Assembly (NCBI RefSeq): GCF_014647515.1
Contig: NZ_BMPI01000017.1
Location: 1-64,000, forward strand
Length of the DNA stretch: 64,000 nt
Direction: 5' to 3'
Source of the DNA: Dactylosporangium sucinum
Lineage (GTDB): Bacteria > Actinomycetota > Actinomycetes > Mycobacteriales > Micromonosporaceae
The notes under the pieces are model-generated. The model saw nothing but the letters and a program-made list of their open reading frames with translations, was not told the origin of the DNA and made no database searches. Of this stretch, positions 43,183 to 52,341 are shown in pieces (within the stretch, counting starts at the first letter, position 1; the number at the start of each line of letters is the position of its first letter). A program made the position numbers and the translations under genes.

Positions 43183-43914
43183 GTGCTACGCCCCGTCCGC
43201 CCGTCCGGCTGGTGGTTCGACGCCGTCCTGCTGGCCGGCTTCGCCGCCGTGACACTCGCCCTGGTCTGGCGCACCCCGCTGCTCGACCTGGACCTCGCGG
43301 TGCGGGACCTCGTCGACGCGCACCGCCCCGGCTGGCTCGACACCACGCTGCGCTGGTGCAACCGGCTCGGCCAGGGCGGCCAGGTGCTCACCCCGCTGGC
43401 CCTGATCGCCGCCTTCGTCATGGCCCGGCGGCGGCACACGGTCCGGCCGTTTCTGCTGGTCGTGGGGGCGTTCGCGCTGACCTACGTGACGATCGGCCCG
43501 CTGAAGCTGTGGACCGACCGGCTGGCCGCCAGCGAGCCCACCGACCCGCATCCCGAGCTGCTGTTCCACGCCGAGCAGGGGATGTCCTACCCGTCCGGGC
43601 ACGTGGTCAACGCCATCGTCTGGTATGGGGTGCTCGCCGCCCTGCTCACCGGCGTGCTGCGGCCCGGGCTCGTGCTCGCGATCCGCTACACGGTCCCGGT
43701 GGTGCTGCTGTTCACCACCACGTATCTCAGCTTCCACTGGCTGAGCGACGGGCTGGCCGCGATCCTGCTCGGCCTGTTCCTCGACCGCGTGCTGCAGCGG
43801 GTGCCCTGGGACGCCGTCCCGCTCGGCCGGATCGACCGGGCGGGCTGGGGCGTCCCGTTCTTCGGTGCACCGGGCGCCGGTCAGACCCAGGCGCCGGCCC
43901 GCATCACCCGCTGA
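43183..43914 (+). CDS. PAP2-family membrane phosphatase
   Basis: 243 residues, about six membrane helices. Phosphatase motifs: KLWTDRL (motif 1 region), YPSGHVVNA (motif 2, with PSGH) and SFHWLSDGLAA (motif 3, His and Asp). Such enzymes dephosphorylate lipid phosphates such as undecaprenyl pyrophosphate or phosphatidic acid. The GTG at 43183 has TACCGT 7 nt upstream (43170-43175) and no Shine-Dalgarno, so it looks leaderless. Its 3' end overlaps nagA by 34 bp, tail to tail. Confidence 0.88.
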   Translation: MLRPVRPSGWWFDAVLLAGFAAVTLALVWRTPLLDLDLAVRDLVDAHRPGWLDTTLRWCNRLGQGGQVLTPLALIAAFVMARRRHTVRPFLLVVGAFALTYVTIGPLKLWTDRLAASEPTDPHPELLFHAEQGMSYPSGHVVNAIVWYGVLAALLTGVLRPGLVLAIRYTVPVVLLFTTTYLSFHWLSDGLAAILLGLFLDRVLQRVPWDAVPLGRIDRAGWGVPFFGAPGAGQTQAPARITR

Positions 43915-44990
43915 ACGTTCAGGTCCTCGTCGAGCACGACCAGGTCGGCCCGCTGCCCCGCGCGCAGGGTGCCCAGCTCGTCGCCGAGCCCGATCGCCGC
44001 CGCCGGGGTGCCGCTCGCCATCCGCGAGGCGTCCACCAGCGACAGCCCGGCACCGACGGCCCGGCGCAACGCCTTGTCCATCGTCAGCGTGCTGCCGGCG
44101 ATCGAGCCGTCCTTGGTGAGCCGGGCGACGCCGCCGGCGACCTCGACGGTCTGCCCGCCGAGCTCGTACTCGCCGTCGGGCATGCCGGCCGCCGCCATCG
44201 CGTCGGTGATGAGCGCGGCCCGCCCGGGGCCGGTCACCGACGCCGCGAACGCCAGCGTGCCGTCGTGCAGGTGCACCCCGTCGGCGACGAACTCGCAGGT
44301 CACGGTCGCGGCGCCGAGCAGCGCGAACACCGGGCCGGGCTGGCGGTGGTGCGGCGGGCGCATGCCGTTGAAGACGTGCGTGCCGACGGTGGCGCCGGCT
44401 TCGATGCCGGCGAGCGTCTCCTCCCAGGTCGCGTCCGTGTGCCCGAGCGCGACGACCACGCCCCGGTCGACCAGCAGCCGGATCGCCGCCAGCGCGCCGG
44501 GGAGCTCGGGGGCGACGGTCACCAGGCGCACCGCACCCTCACCCGCCTCGATGAGCGCGCTCAGCTCGTCGAGGGAGGGGTGGCGCAGGTGCGCCGGGTT
44601 CTGGGCGCCGCAGCGGGCCTGGGAGAGGTACGGCCCCTCGAAGTGCACGCCGGCCAGCAGCCCCTCGGCGACCAGCGGCGCGAACGCCTTGGTGGCGCTC
44701 ATCATCAGCTCGGGCGGCGAGGTGACCAGGCTGGCGAGCATGGTCGTGGTGCCGTGCCCGAGGTGGTACCGCGCGGCCCTCCGCGCGTCGACCGGGTCCC
44801 CGGTGGTGAAGGTGGCGCCGCCGCCCCCGTGGACGTGGATGTCGACGAATCCGGGGACGACGGTGTGGCCATCGTTTTCCGATTTGTCGGATGCGTCCAC
44901 CTCGGCGATGCGGTCCCCTTCTATCCGGACGAAGCCGTTGTCGATGACGCGGTCACCCGCCACGACCCGGACCCCGGACACCACCGTCAT
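43881..44990 (-). CDS. nagA: N-acetylglucosamine-6-phosphate deacetylase
   Basis: 369-residue amidohydrolase. Visible motifs: PGFVDIHVHGGGGATF (metal-site region), HFEGPYLS (Glu ligand), LGHTDAT and GTHVFNGMRPP (His ligands), and LITDAMAAAG (catalytic Asp). It converts GlcNAc-6-phosphate to glucosamine-6-phosphate and acetate in the cytoplasm. The start overlaps the ROK kinase stop by 4 bp (ATGA), so the two form a coupled kinase-deacetylase operon for chitin or cell-wall sugar use. Confidence 0.93.
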   Translation of the reverse strand: MTVVSGVRVVAGDRVIDNGFVRIEGDRIAEVDASDKSENDGHTVVPGFVDIHVHGGGGATFTTGDPVDARRAARYHLGHGTTTMLASLVTSPPELMMSATKAFAPLVAEGLLAGVHFEGPYLSQARCGAQNPAHLRHPSLDELSALIEAGEGAVRLVTVAPELPGALAAIRLLVDRGVVVALGHTDATWEETLAGIEAGATVGTHVFNGMRPPHHRQPGPVFALLGAATVTCEFVADGVHLHDGTLAFAASVTGPGRAALITDAMAAAGMPDGEYELGGQTVEVAGGVARLTKDGSIAGSTLTMDKALRRAVGAGLSLVDASRMASGTPAAAIGLGDELGTLRAGQRADLVVLDEDLNVQRVMRAGAWV

Positions 44991-45910
44991 CGCGTGCTCC
45001 TGTTCATCTTGTCCAGTGCTATCAGCGCCGCACCCTGGCAGCCCGCCTCATCGCCGAGCGCCGCCCGGGTGATCGCCGGCTCGCGGTGGAACGTCTTCCG
45101 GGCCCGGACGCCGTCCCGCAGCGGGGCCAGCAGCGCCTCGCCGGCCTCGGCCAGCCCGCCGCCGAGCACGATCACCGCCGGGTCGAACAGCGCCATGCCG
45201 ACGAGCAGGCCGTCGGCCAGGGCGTCGATCGTCTCCTGCCAGACCGCGGCCGCGGTCGGATCGCCGTCGGCGGCCAGCTTGGCGACCTCCTCGGCGGTGG
45301 CCGGTCGGCCAGCCTGCTCGGAGTACCGCCGGCCGACCGCCGACGCCGAGGCGATCGACTCCAGGCAGCCCCGCTGGCCGCACTGGCACTGCGGGCCGTC
45401 GGGTCGCACGACGATGTGGCCGATCTCGCCGGCGGCGCCGTGCGCGCCCGTGTACACCTGCCCGTGCACGACGTTGGCGGCCGCGATGCCGGTGCCGATC
45501 GGGATGACGAGCACGTAGTCGTGGCCCCGGCCGGCGCCCAGCCGGGCCTCGGCGAGACCGCCGGCGCGCACGTCGTGGCCGAGGGCGGCCGGCAGGCCGA
45601 GGCGCTCTTCGAGCTTGGCTTTCAGTGGTACATCGCGGAATCCGACATTCGCGGCCCAGACGGCGACGCCGTTGACCTCGTCGATCACGCCTGGGACCAC
45701 GAGGCCGGCCCCGACCGGTTCGAGGCCCTTGGCCCGCGCCGTCGCGGCGAGCCCGTCGGCGATGTCGAGGATGGTCGCGACGACCGCGTCGGCGCCGCGC
45801 TCGCGCCCGGTCGCGTGCCGCTCGGCGTGCTGGACGGTGCCGTCCAAGCCGACCAGCGCACACTTGATCCCGGTGCCGCCGACATCGAGGGCGATCACGG
45901 TCTGCGTCAT
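44987..45910 (-). CDS. nagK: ROK-family sugar kinase, probable N-acetylglucosamine kinase
   Basis: 307 residues. ATP-binding motif ALDVGGTGIKCALV, substrate loop GHDVRAGGLAEARLG (catalytic Asp), IPIGTGIAAA, and the ROK zinc motif QCQCGQRGCLESIAS. Glucokinase activity is also possible, but coupling to nagA makes GlcNAc the likely substrate (inference). Transcribed away from the DeoR-type regulator at 46098; the operator-like sites between them would control both. Confidence 0.88.
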   Translation of the reverse strand: MTQTVIALDVGGTGIKCALVGLDGTVQHAERHATGRERGADAVVATILDIADGLAATARAKGLEPVGAGLVVPGVIDEVNGVAVWAANVGFRDVPLKAKLEERLGLPAALGHDVRAGGLAEARLGAGRGHDYVLVIPIGTGIAAANVVHGQVYTGAHGAAGEIGHIVVRPDGPQCQCGQRGCLESIASASAVGRRYSEQAGRPATAEEVAKLAADGDPTAAAVWQETIDALADGLLVGMALFDPAVIVLGGGLAEAGEALLAPLRDGVRARKTFHREPAITRAALGDEAGCQGAALIALDKMNRSTR

Positions 45911-45959
45911 GTGCTCTTCGTCCTCGGCTGTTCGTTACGGCAGCAAACCCCGCTCGTTC

Positions 45960-45973
45960 GCGCATCATTGCGC
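45960..45973. promoter_or_regulatory. Operator-like palindrome 1 in the nag divergent region
   Basis: GCGCA-TCAT-TGCGC is a perfect palindrome. It lies within TTCGCGCATCATTGCGCAC (45957-45975), which recurs at 46045-46063 with two changes, 88 bp away. Probable binding site of the adjacent DeoR-type regulator. Confidence 0.6.
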
Positions 45974-46047
45974 ACCGGCCGGTCGGCTGGCAACCGTACC
46001 CGCTTTGGTTAGTTCGAGCAGTTGCCTTTGCGTTTACCCACTGTTTC

Positions 46048-46061
46048 GCGCATTATTGTGC
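46048..46061. promoter_or_regulatory. Operator-like palindrome 2 in the nag divergent region
   Basis: GCGCA-TTAT-TGTGC, inside the second copy of the 19-bp repeat (46045-46063). A GCGCA half-site also lies at 46080-46084, next to the ribosome-binding site of the regulator gene. The spacing of two sites would allow looping over the divergent promoters. Confidence 0.6.
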
Positions 46062-46097
46062 ACACATCTCGCACCGTACGCGCAAAGGAGGGTCACC

Positions 46098-46883
46098 GTG
46101 GACCGCTATGCGCGCTGGAACGCGCTCCTGGAGATCCTCACCGACAGCGGACGGATCAGCGTCGAGGACGCCGCCGACCGCCTCGACGTGTCGCAGGCCA
46201 CGATCCGCCGCGACTTCGACCAGCTGGCGCAGCAGCAGATGATCACCCGCACGCGCGGCGGCGCGGTTGCCAACGGCGTGTCGTACGACCTGCCCCTGCG
46301 GTACAAGACGGCCAAGCACGCGCCGGAGAAGCAGCGGATCGGCGCGGCGGCCGCGGCGCTGGTGTCGCCCGGCATGGTCGTGGCGCTCAACGGCGGCACC
46401 ACCACGACGGAGGTGGCCCGGGCCCTGGCGGTGCGTCCGGAGCTGACCGGCGGCGTGGACGACGCCCAGCTCACGGTGGTCACCAACGCCCTGAACATCG
46501 CCAACGAGCTGCTCGTCCGCTCGCGGATGAAGATCGTGGTGACCGGCGGCGTGGTCCGCCCCCAGTCGTTCGAGCTGGTCGGCCCGCTGGGCGGCAACAT
46601 CCTGCGCGACGTCACCCTGGACATCGCCCTGCTCGGCGTCGACGCGCTGGACGTGACGCTGGGCGCCGCGGCCCATCACGAGGGCGAGGCGGCGATGAAC
46701 AGCCTGATGGTCGCCCGCGCCCGGCGCGTGGTGATCATCGCCGACAGCTCCAAGCTGGGCGGCCACGCGTTCGCCCGCATCTGCCCGATCGACCGCATCG
46801 ACACCCTGGTCACGGACTCCAACGCCACCCAGGACACGCTCAACGCCTTCGCCGAGGCGGGCGTGAAGATCGTCACCGCCTGA
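46098..46883 (+). CDS. DeoR/GlpR-family transcriptional regulator of the nag unit
   Basis: 261 residues. The N-terminal winged helix-turn-helix reads ILTDSGRISVEDAADRLDVS and TIRRDFDQLAQQQM, and the C-terminal DeoRC sensor domain has the NGGTTTTEVARAL phosphate-binding loop, VVTGG, and IADSSKLG. Such regulators bind a phosphosugar. Divergent from nagK, so it likely represses the nag genes until GlcNAc-6-phosphate or a related sugar phosphate accumulates (inference). GTG start with AAAGGAGG 7 nt upstream. Confidence 0.9.
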   Translation: MDRYARWNALLEILTDSGRISVEDAADRLDVSQATIRRDFDQLAQQQMITRTRGGAVANGVSYDLPLRYKTAKHAPEKQRIGAAAAALVSPGMVVALNGGTTTTEVARALAVRPELTGGVDDAQLTVVTNALNIANELLVRSRMKIVVTGGVVRPQSFELVGPLGGNILRDVTLDIALLGVDALDVTLGAAAHHEGEAAMNSLMVARARRVVIIADSSKLGGHAFARICPIDRIDTLVTDSNATQDTLNAFAEAGVKIVTA

Positions 46884-46956
46884 CCGCGCTGCGGGGCGCG
46901 ATCGTGGGGCCGGGCCGTTAGGGTGGAGCCACCCCCCGACCCCGCTGGAGTTCGCG

Positions 46957-47304
46957 ATGAAGCGCGAGGAAGTCGCGCACGTCCCCGGTCAGCCGTCCCC
47001 GCAGGACGCCGACGACTTCGTCGACGGCGACCTGGCCGAGGCGGCGCCGGCCGCGGACCTCGCGGTCGAGGAGGAGCCGGCCGAGCTCGACGAGCGGAGC
47101 AAGAGCATCCTGGCCTTCGAGAAGCGCTGGTGGCGGCAGGCGGGCGCCAAGGAGCAGGCCATCCGCGACACGTTCGGCCTGTCCGCGACCCGCTACTACC
47201 AGCTGCTCAACGCCCTGCTCGACAACCCGCTGGCGCTGGCGCACGAGCCGGTCGTGGTCCAGCGGCTGCGCCGCCTGCGAGTCTCCCGCGCCCGTCGCCG
47301 CTGA
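46957..47304 (+). CDS. DUF3263 family protein
   Basis: 115 residues. An acidic N-terminal half (EEEPAELDERSKS) is followed by the DUF3263 core ILAFEKRWWRQAGAKEQAIR, FGLSATRYYQLLNALLDNP, which resembles a helix-turn-helix, and a basic tail LRRLRVSRARRR. Function unknown, widespread in actinobacteria. GGAG lies 6 nt before the ATG. A TAGGGT -10-like box is at 46919. Convergent with the Cdc48-like gene 16 bp away. Confidence 0.85.
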   Translation: MKREEVAHVPGQPSPQDADDFVDGDLAEAAPAADLAVEEEPAELDERSKSILAFEKRWWRQAGAKEQAIRDTFGLSATRYYQLLNALLDNPLALAHEPVVVQRLRRLRVSRARRR

Positions 47305-47320
47305 GTCCGCAAGGCCGTGC

Positions 47321-49561
47321 TCAGCGGGCCTTCTGCTGTTCGGCGTAGTTGGCGAGCCACGTGACCTGGGCCGGGTCGAGCGACGGGCGGACCCGCTCGC
47401 GGGCCAGGGCCACGTGCTCCGCCGTCACCTCGGTCGCGTCCAGGGACTCGCGCATCGCGGCCAGGGCCGACTCGCGGACCAGGGCGGCGCAGTCGGCCGC
47501 CGAGAAGCGCTCCAGGTCCGCGGCCAGCGTCTTCAGGTCGACGTCCGCGGCCAGCGGCACCGACTTTGCCGCGGCCCGGAGGATCTCGGCGCGTGCGTCC
47601 GCGTCCGGAGGCGGCACGAACACCAGGCGCTCCAGGCGGCCCGGGCGCAGCAGGGCCGGGTCGACCAGGTCGGGGCGGTTGGTCGCGCCGATGACGACCA
47701 CGTTGCGCAGGGCCTCGACGCCGTCGAGCTCGGTGAGCAGGGCGGCGACCACGCGGTCGGTCGTGCCGCCGTCGGTGCCCTGGCCGCGGGGCGGGGCGAG
47801 CGCGTCGACCTCGTCGAGGAAGACGAGCGTGGGCGCGGCCTCGCGGGCCCGGCGGAACAGCTCGCGGACCGCGCGCTCGGACTCGCCGACCCACTTGGAG
47901 AGCAGCTCGGCGCCCTTCACCGAGAGCACGTTGGCCTTGCCGGTGCCGGCGATCGCCTTGACGAGGTAGGTCTTGCCGCAGCCGGGCGGGCCGTAGAGCA
48001 GCACGCCGCGCGGCGGTTCGATGCCCAGCCGGGAGAAGGCGTCGGGGTACGACAGGGGCCACAGCACCGACTCGGTGAGCGTCTGCTTGACCTCGACCAT
48101 GTCGCCGACGTCGTCGAGGGTGACCTTGGCCAGCTCCAGCGACGACTCCGCCATCGAGGTCGGCCGGACCACCTCCAGGGCGGCCTCGAAGTCGGCCATC
48201 ACGACCCGCGGCGGCTCGCCCTCGCGGCGGTGGCGCAGCGCTGCCCGTACACCTGCCTCCCTGGCCAGCGCGGCGAGGTCCGCGGCGACGAAGCCGGGCG
48301 TGCGCCCGGCCACGTCGTCGAGCTTGACGTCGTCGTCCAGCGGCATGCCCCGGGTCAGCACGCCCAGCTGCTCGCGGCGCAGCGCCGCGTCGGGCAGCGG
48401 CAGCGCGATCTCGTGTGCGAGCAGCTCGGGGGAGTGCAGCGCTGGGTCGACCGACTCGGGCCGGCTGGTGGTGCAGACGACGGCCTCGCCCTCGCGGATC
48501 AGCTCGCCGAGCAGCTGGCGGAAGACCGTCGACAGCGGGCCGGGCTGGTCGCGCGGGGCGAGCGCGTCGACGTCGGAGATGAGCAGGACGGCCGGGCCGG
48601 GGGCGCGCATCTCGTCGGCGGCCTTGCGCAGCCGGGCGGCCGCGTCGTTGTTGGTCAGGGCCGCGATCTCCGGCGCCCAGAGCGCGACGACCTGGGCCTC
48701 GACCTGCGCGGCGACGGCGTGGACGAGGGCCGACTTGCCGGAGCCGGCGGGGCCGGTGACGAGCACGCCGAGCGACATGGTGGTGCCCAGCTTCGACAGC
48801 ACCTCGGCGTGGTGGAAGCCGAGGTCGAGCAGCTCGATCAGCTGTTCCGCCTGGGCCCGCAGCCCGGGCAGGTCGTCCAGGCTCACGGCGGGACCGGCGG
48901 GGCCGGCGGGCGTGGACGCGGCGGTGGGTGCCACGACCGAGCCCGGCGCGTGGGTCTGCTGGCCGTGCTGCCAGCCGACGGCCGTGTCCATGGTCACCAG
49001 GGCGCCCGGGCCGGGGTCGGCGGCGACGACGGTGAGCAGCGCGCTCGTCCAGGCGTAACCGACCGTGTTCGACAGGCTCTTGCGGGCGGCCTCGACCAGC
49101 CCCCGGTCGACCATGACGGTCGCGGTGGCCGGGGCGGTCGGCAGCGTGCCGAGCGAGACGTCCTGCGGCAGCAGCGAGACGTTGTCGCCGACCGTCACGA
49201 CCTTGCCGAGCAGGGCGAGCCGCAGCATCTCGGGCGAGACGACGGCGACGATCTCGGGCGGCCCGGCGAGCGTCACGGTCTGCGCGGCCCGCAGCGGCGC
49301 GGCGGCCACGGTGACCTGGCCGCCGTCGCGCAGGCCGAGGTTGCCGAGCACCAGATCGTCCGCGTAGAGCAGGGCGCGGCTGGCGCCCGGCTCGGCGACG
49401 GCGACGATGCCCGCCGACGCGCGGCGGCCGGTGAGCGAGATCGGGTCGCCCGGGCGCAGCCCGAGCGCGGTGAGCACCTCGGGGTGCAGCCGGACCACGC
49501 CTCGGCGGGCGTCGAGCGCGGCCGGGCGGAGGCTGGCAGTGAGCGTCAAGGTCGCCGACAC
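47321..49561 (-). CDS. Cdc48/VAT-like protein with two AAA+ domains
   Basis: 746 residues. An N-terminal double-psi barrel-like Cdc48 N region (LGLRPGDPISLTGRR) is followed by AAA domain D1 (Walker A GPAGSGKS near 269) and D2 (GPPGCGKT near 525). D2 has a complete Walker B (LVFLDEVDAL) and the substrate-contact aromatic loop SKWVGESE. D1 has ISDVDAL instead of the usual DE, so its hydrolysis may be lost. Cdc48 relatives unfold proteins. The actinobacterial role is poorly known. GTG start with TACGCT 7 nt upstream (49574-49569), leaderless-like. Divergent from the ABC fusion gene by 77 bp. Confidence 0.88.
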   Translation of the reverse strand: MSATLTLTASLRPAALDARRGVVRLHPEVLTALGLRPGDPISLTGRRASAGIVAVAEPGASRALLYADDLVLGNLGLRDGGQVTVAAAPLRAAQTVTLAGPPEIVAVVSPEMLRLALLGKVVTVGDNVSLLPQDVSLGTLPTAPATATVMVDRGLVEAARKSLSNTVGYAWTSALLTVVAADPGPGALVTMDTAVGWQHGQQTHAPGSVVAPTAASTPAGPAGPAVSLDDLPGLRAQAEQLIELLDLGFHHAEVLSKLGTTMSLGVLVTGPAGSGKSALVHAVAAQVEAQVVALWAPEIAALTNNDAAARLRKAADEMRAPGPAVLLISDVDALAPRDQPGPLSTVFRQLLGELIREGEAVVCTTSRPESVDPALHSPELLAHEIALPLPDAALRREQLGVLTRGMPLDDDVKLDDVAGRTPGFVAADLAALAREAGVRAALRHRREGEPPRVVMADFEAALEVVRPTSMAESSLELAKVTLDDVGDMVEVKQTLTESVLWPLSYPDAFSRLGIEPPRGVLLYGPPGCGKTYLVKAIAGTGKANVLSVKGAELLSKWVGESERAVRELFRRAREAAPTLVFLDEVDALAPPRGQGTDGGTTDRVVAALLTELDGVEALRNVVVIGATNRPDLVDPALLRPGRLERLVFVPPPDADARAEILRAAAKSVPLAADVDLKTLAADLERFSAADCAALVRESALAAMRESLDATEVTAEHVALARERVRPSLDPAQVTWLANYAEQQKAR

Positions 49562-49638
49562 GCACCCGAGCGTAGCCGTTGCTGTGAAGGGCCTGAGGGA
49601 TTCGCCGACGCGCAACATGCGATGCGTACCGTTTAGCA

Positions 49639-52341
49639 ATGCGATTGCGCGTCACCCGCCGCCAGCTCATCGCCGGCTCCCTGGTCACCGTGCTGGTGGC
49701 CGGCCTGGTCGGCTGGGCGGCGCTGCCCTCGCCGGCCAGCTATCGGACGTCGGAGCAGCGCATCTCGGTCCGCACCGGGCCCGACGACGCCACCGAGGTC
49801 CAGCTCGACACCACGCTCTACCTGCCGAAGTCGGCGACCGCGGACAAGCCTGTCCCGGCGATCCTGCTCGCGCACGGCTTCGGCGGCACGAAGCAGAGCG
49901 TGCGCGGCGACGCCGAGGACTTCGCCGATCTCGGGTATGCGGTGCTGACCTGGACCGCCCAGGGCTTCGGCCGCTCGACCGGCGAGATCCACCTCGACCA
50001 CCCCGACTGGGAGGTCAAGGACGCCCAGCGGCTGATCGACTGGCTGGCGGCCCGCCCGGACATCGCCAAGGACGGCGGCGACCCGAAGGTGGCCGCGGTC
50101 GGCGGCTCCTACGGCGGCGCGCTCGCCCTGCTGCTCGCCGCCCAGGACAAGCGCGTCGACGCGATCGTGCCGATGATCACCTGGAACGACCTGTCGACCG
50201 CGTTCCTGCCCAACGGCGTGTTCAAGAAGCAGTGGGCCGGCCTGTTCTTCGGCAACGGCAGCGCCGACCCGCTCAACGCGGCACCGCAGGGCAGCCCGGG
50301 CGACCCGCAGTGCGGGCGCTTCGCCAAGGACATCTGCCAGGCGTACCTCAAGATCGCCACGAGCGGGCAGGCCGGACCGGGCGAGATCGCGCGGCTGAAG
50401 GAGTCCAGCCCGGCGCCGGTCCTCGACCGGATCAAGGCGCCCACGCTGCTGATCCAGGGCCAGGTCGACACCCTGTTCCCGCTGAGCGAGGGCGACGCCA
50501 ACGCGCGCGGGATCGCCGCCAACGGCACGCCGGTCCGCGTCGCCTGGTTCACGGGCGGGCACGACGGGGGCACGGGTCCGCAGTCGGAGGTGGATCGCCT
50601 GCGGTACCTCACGGCGCAGTGGCTCGACCACTACGTGAAGGGCAACGGCGACGCGCCGTCCGGCAGCTTCACCTACGCGCGGGTGTCCGGCCTCAACGCG
50701 CAGGGCCGCGGGCTGGTCACCAGCGCGTCCTCGGTCGACGACTACCCGGGCCTCGGCGGCACCGGCCGGTCGTTCGACCTGCAGGGCCCGCCGCAGTCGA
50801 TCGCCAACCCGCCGGACGGCACCCCGGCGGCGATCTCGTCGCTGCCGATCGCCAACATCGCCAGCCTGCTCAACGAGGGCGTCTCGGCGGAGATCCCGGG
50901 CCAGCACGCCGACTTCGTCTCGGCGCCGCTCACCGAGGCGTATGACGCCGCCGGCGCCCCGACGGTCCGCATCCGGGCCGCGTCGGAGACCGGCGAGGCG
51001 GTGCTGTTCGTCAAGCTCTACGACGTGCCGGCCAAGGGCGCGGCGTCGATCCCCGACGGGCTCATCGCGCCGATCCGGCTCACCGGCCTGCCCAAGAGCC
51101 TCGCCGACGCCCAGCCGGTGACGGTGACCCTGCCGGCGGTCGTGCACCGCTTCGAGGCCGGCAGCCGGGTGCGCGTCACCGTCGCGACGGCCGACACCGC
51201 CTACTGGTCGCCACCCGAGCCGGCCGTCTACCAGGTCGCCGTCGACGGTGCGGTCACGCTGCCCACCATCGCCGGGACGCCGATCGCCAACCCGAACGTG
51301 ATCTGGCGGTACGTGCTGGCCGGGCTGATCGCCGCGATCCTGCTCGGGCTGGCGATCGTCCTGGTGGTCGCGCGCCGCCGGACCCGGCGCATCGACCGCA
51401 GCGTCGACGCCGACCTCGTCGACACCCCGCTGGTCGTGCGCGGGCTGCGCAAGGAGTACGCCGACTTCGTGGCCGTGTCCAAGGTGGACTTCACCGTCCA
51501 GCGCGGGCAGGTGGTCGGCCTGCTCGGCCCGAACGGCGCCGGCAAGACCACGTCGCTGCGGGTGCTGATGGGCCTGACCCGCCCGACCGCGGGCGAGATC
51601 CTGGTCTTCGGCCACCGGCTGCTGCCCGGTGCCCCGGTGCTTTCCCGGGTCGGCGCGCTCGTCGAGGGGCCGGGCTTCCTGCCGCACCTCACCGGCGCGC
51701 AAAACCTGGAGCTGTACTGGAAGGCGACCGGCCGCCCGCTCGAGGACGCGCACTTCGAGGAGGCGTATGACATCGCCGGCCTCGGCACCGCCGTCACCCG
51801 CCGGGTCAAGACCTACAGCCACGGCATGAAGCAGCGCCTGGCCATCGCCCAGGCCATGCTCGGCCTGCCCGAGCTGCTGGTGCTCGACGAGCCGACGGAC
51901 GGGCTCGACCCGCCGCAGATCGCCGAGATGCGCAAGGTGCTGCGCCGGTATGCGACCGGCGGCCGGGCCGTGCTGGTCTCCAGCCACCTGCTCGCCGAGG
52001 TCGAGCAGACCTGCACCGACGTCGTCGTCATGCACAAGGGCGAGGTCGTCGCGGCCGGCCCCGTCGACGACATCGTCGGCGACTCGCCGACCGTCCAGCT
52101 CGATGTGTCCGATGTGGATGCCGCCGAGAAGGTGCTGGAGGAGCTGACCGGCGTGCGCTCGGTGGCCTGGTCCGGCGGGCGCGGCCTGGTGGTCGACATC
52201 GACGGGCGGCCGCGCGCCGAGGTGGTCGCGGCACTCGTGCAGGCGGGGGTCGGCATCGACCGGGTCACCCCGCGCCGGCGGTTGGAGGACGCGTTCCTGT
52301 CGCTCGTCGGCGGGGACACCAAGGCGAGCGGAGAGCGCTGA
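49639..52341 (+). CDS. Fusion: S15/CocE-type extracellular peptidase and ABC ATPase
   Basis: 900 residues in one frame. N-terminal membrane helix (about 8-28), then an alpha/beta-hydrolase of the X-Pro dipeptidyl-peptidase/CocE type with nucleophile in GGSYGGALALL, Asp in GQVDTLFP, His in GGHDGG, and the family's beta-rich C-domain. A second membrane helix (about 553-578) leads to a full ABC ATPase: Walker A GPNGAGKT (about 630), signature YSHGMKQRLA, Walker B LLVLDEPTDGLDP. The hydrolase would lie outside and the ATPase inside. The permease is the next gene, overlapping by 1 bp, so this is the ATPase half of an exporter. TACCGT (49627-49632) lies 6 nt before the ATG: leaderless-like. Confidence 0.88.
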   Translation: MRLRVTRRQLIAGSLVTVLVAGLVGWAALPSPASYRTSEQRISVRTGPDDATEVQLDTTLYLPKSATADKPVPAILLAHGFGGTKQSVRGDAEDFADLGYAVLTWTAQGFGRSTGEIHLDHPDWEVKDAQRLIDWLAARPDIAKDGGDPKVAAVGGSYGGALALLLAAQDKRVDAIVPMITWNDLSTAFLPNGVFKKQWAGLFFGNGSADPLNAAPQGSPGDPQCGRFAKDICQAYLKIATSGQAGPGEIARLKESSPAPVLDRIKAPTLLIQGQVDTLFPLSEGDANARGIAANGTPVRVAWFTGGHDGGTGPQSEVDRLRYLTAQWLDHYVKGNGDAPSGSFTYARVSGLNAQGRGLVTSASSVDDYPGLGGTGRSFDLQGPPQSIANPPDGTPAAISSLPIANIASLLNEGVSAEIPGQHADFVSAPLTEAYDAAGAPTVRIRAASETGEAVLFVKLYDVPAKGAASIPDGLIAPIRLTGLPKSLADAQPVTVTLPAVVHRFEAGSRVRVTVATADTAYWSPPEPAVYQVAVDGAVTLPTIAGTPIANPNVIWRYVLAGLIAAILLGLAIVLVVARRRTRRIDRSVDADLVDTPLVVRGLRKEYADFVAVSKVDFTVQRGQVVGLLGPNGAGKTTSLRVLMGLTRPTAGEILVFGHRLLPGAPVLSRVGALVEGPGFLPHLTGAQNLELYWKATGRPLEDAHFEEAYDIAGLGTAVTRRVKTYSHGMKQRLAIAQAMLGLPELLVLDEPTDGLDPPQIAEMRKVLRRYATGGRAVLVSSHLLAEVEQTCTDVVVMHKGEVVAAGPVDDIVGDSPTVQLDVSDVDAAEKVLEELTGVRSVAWSGGRGLVVDIDGRPRAEVVAALVQAGVGIDRVTPRRRLEDAFLSLVGGDTKASGER

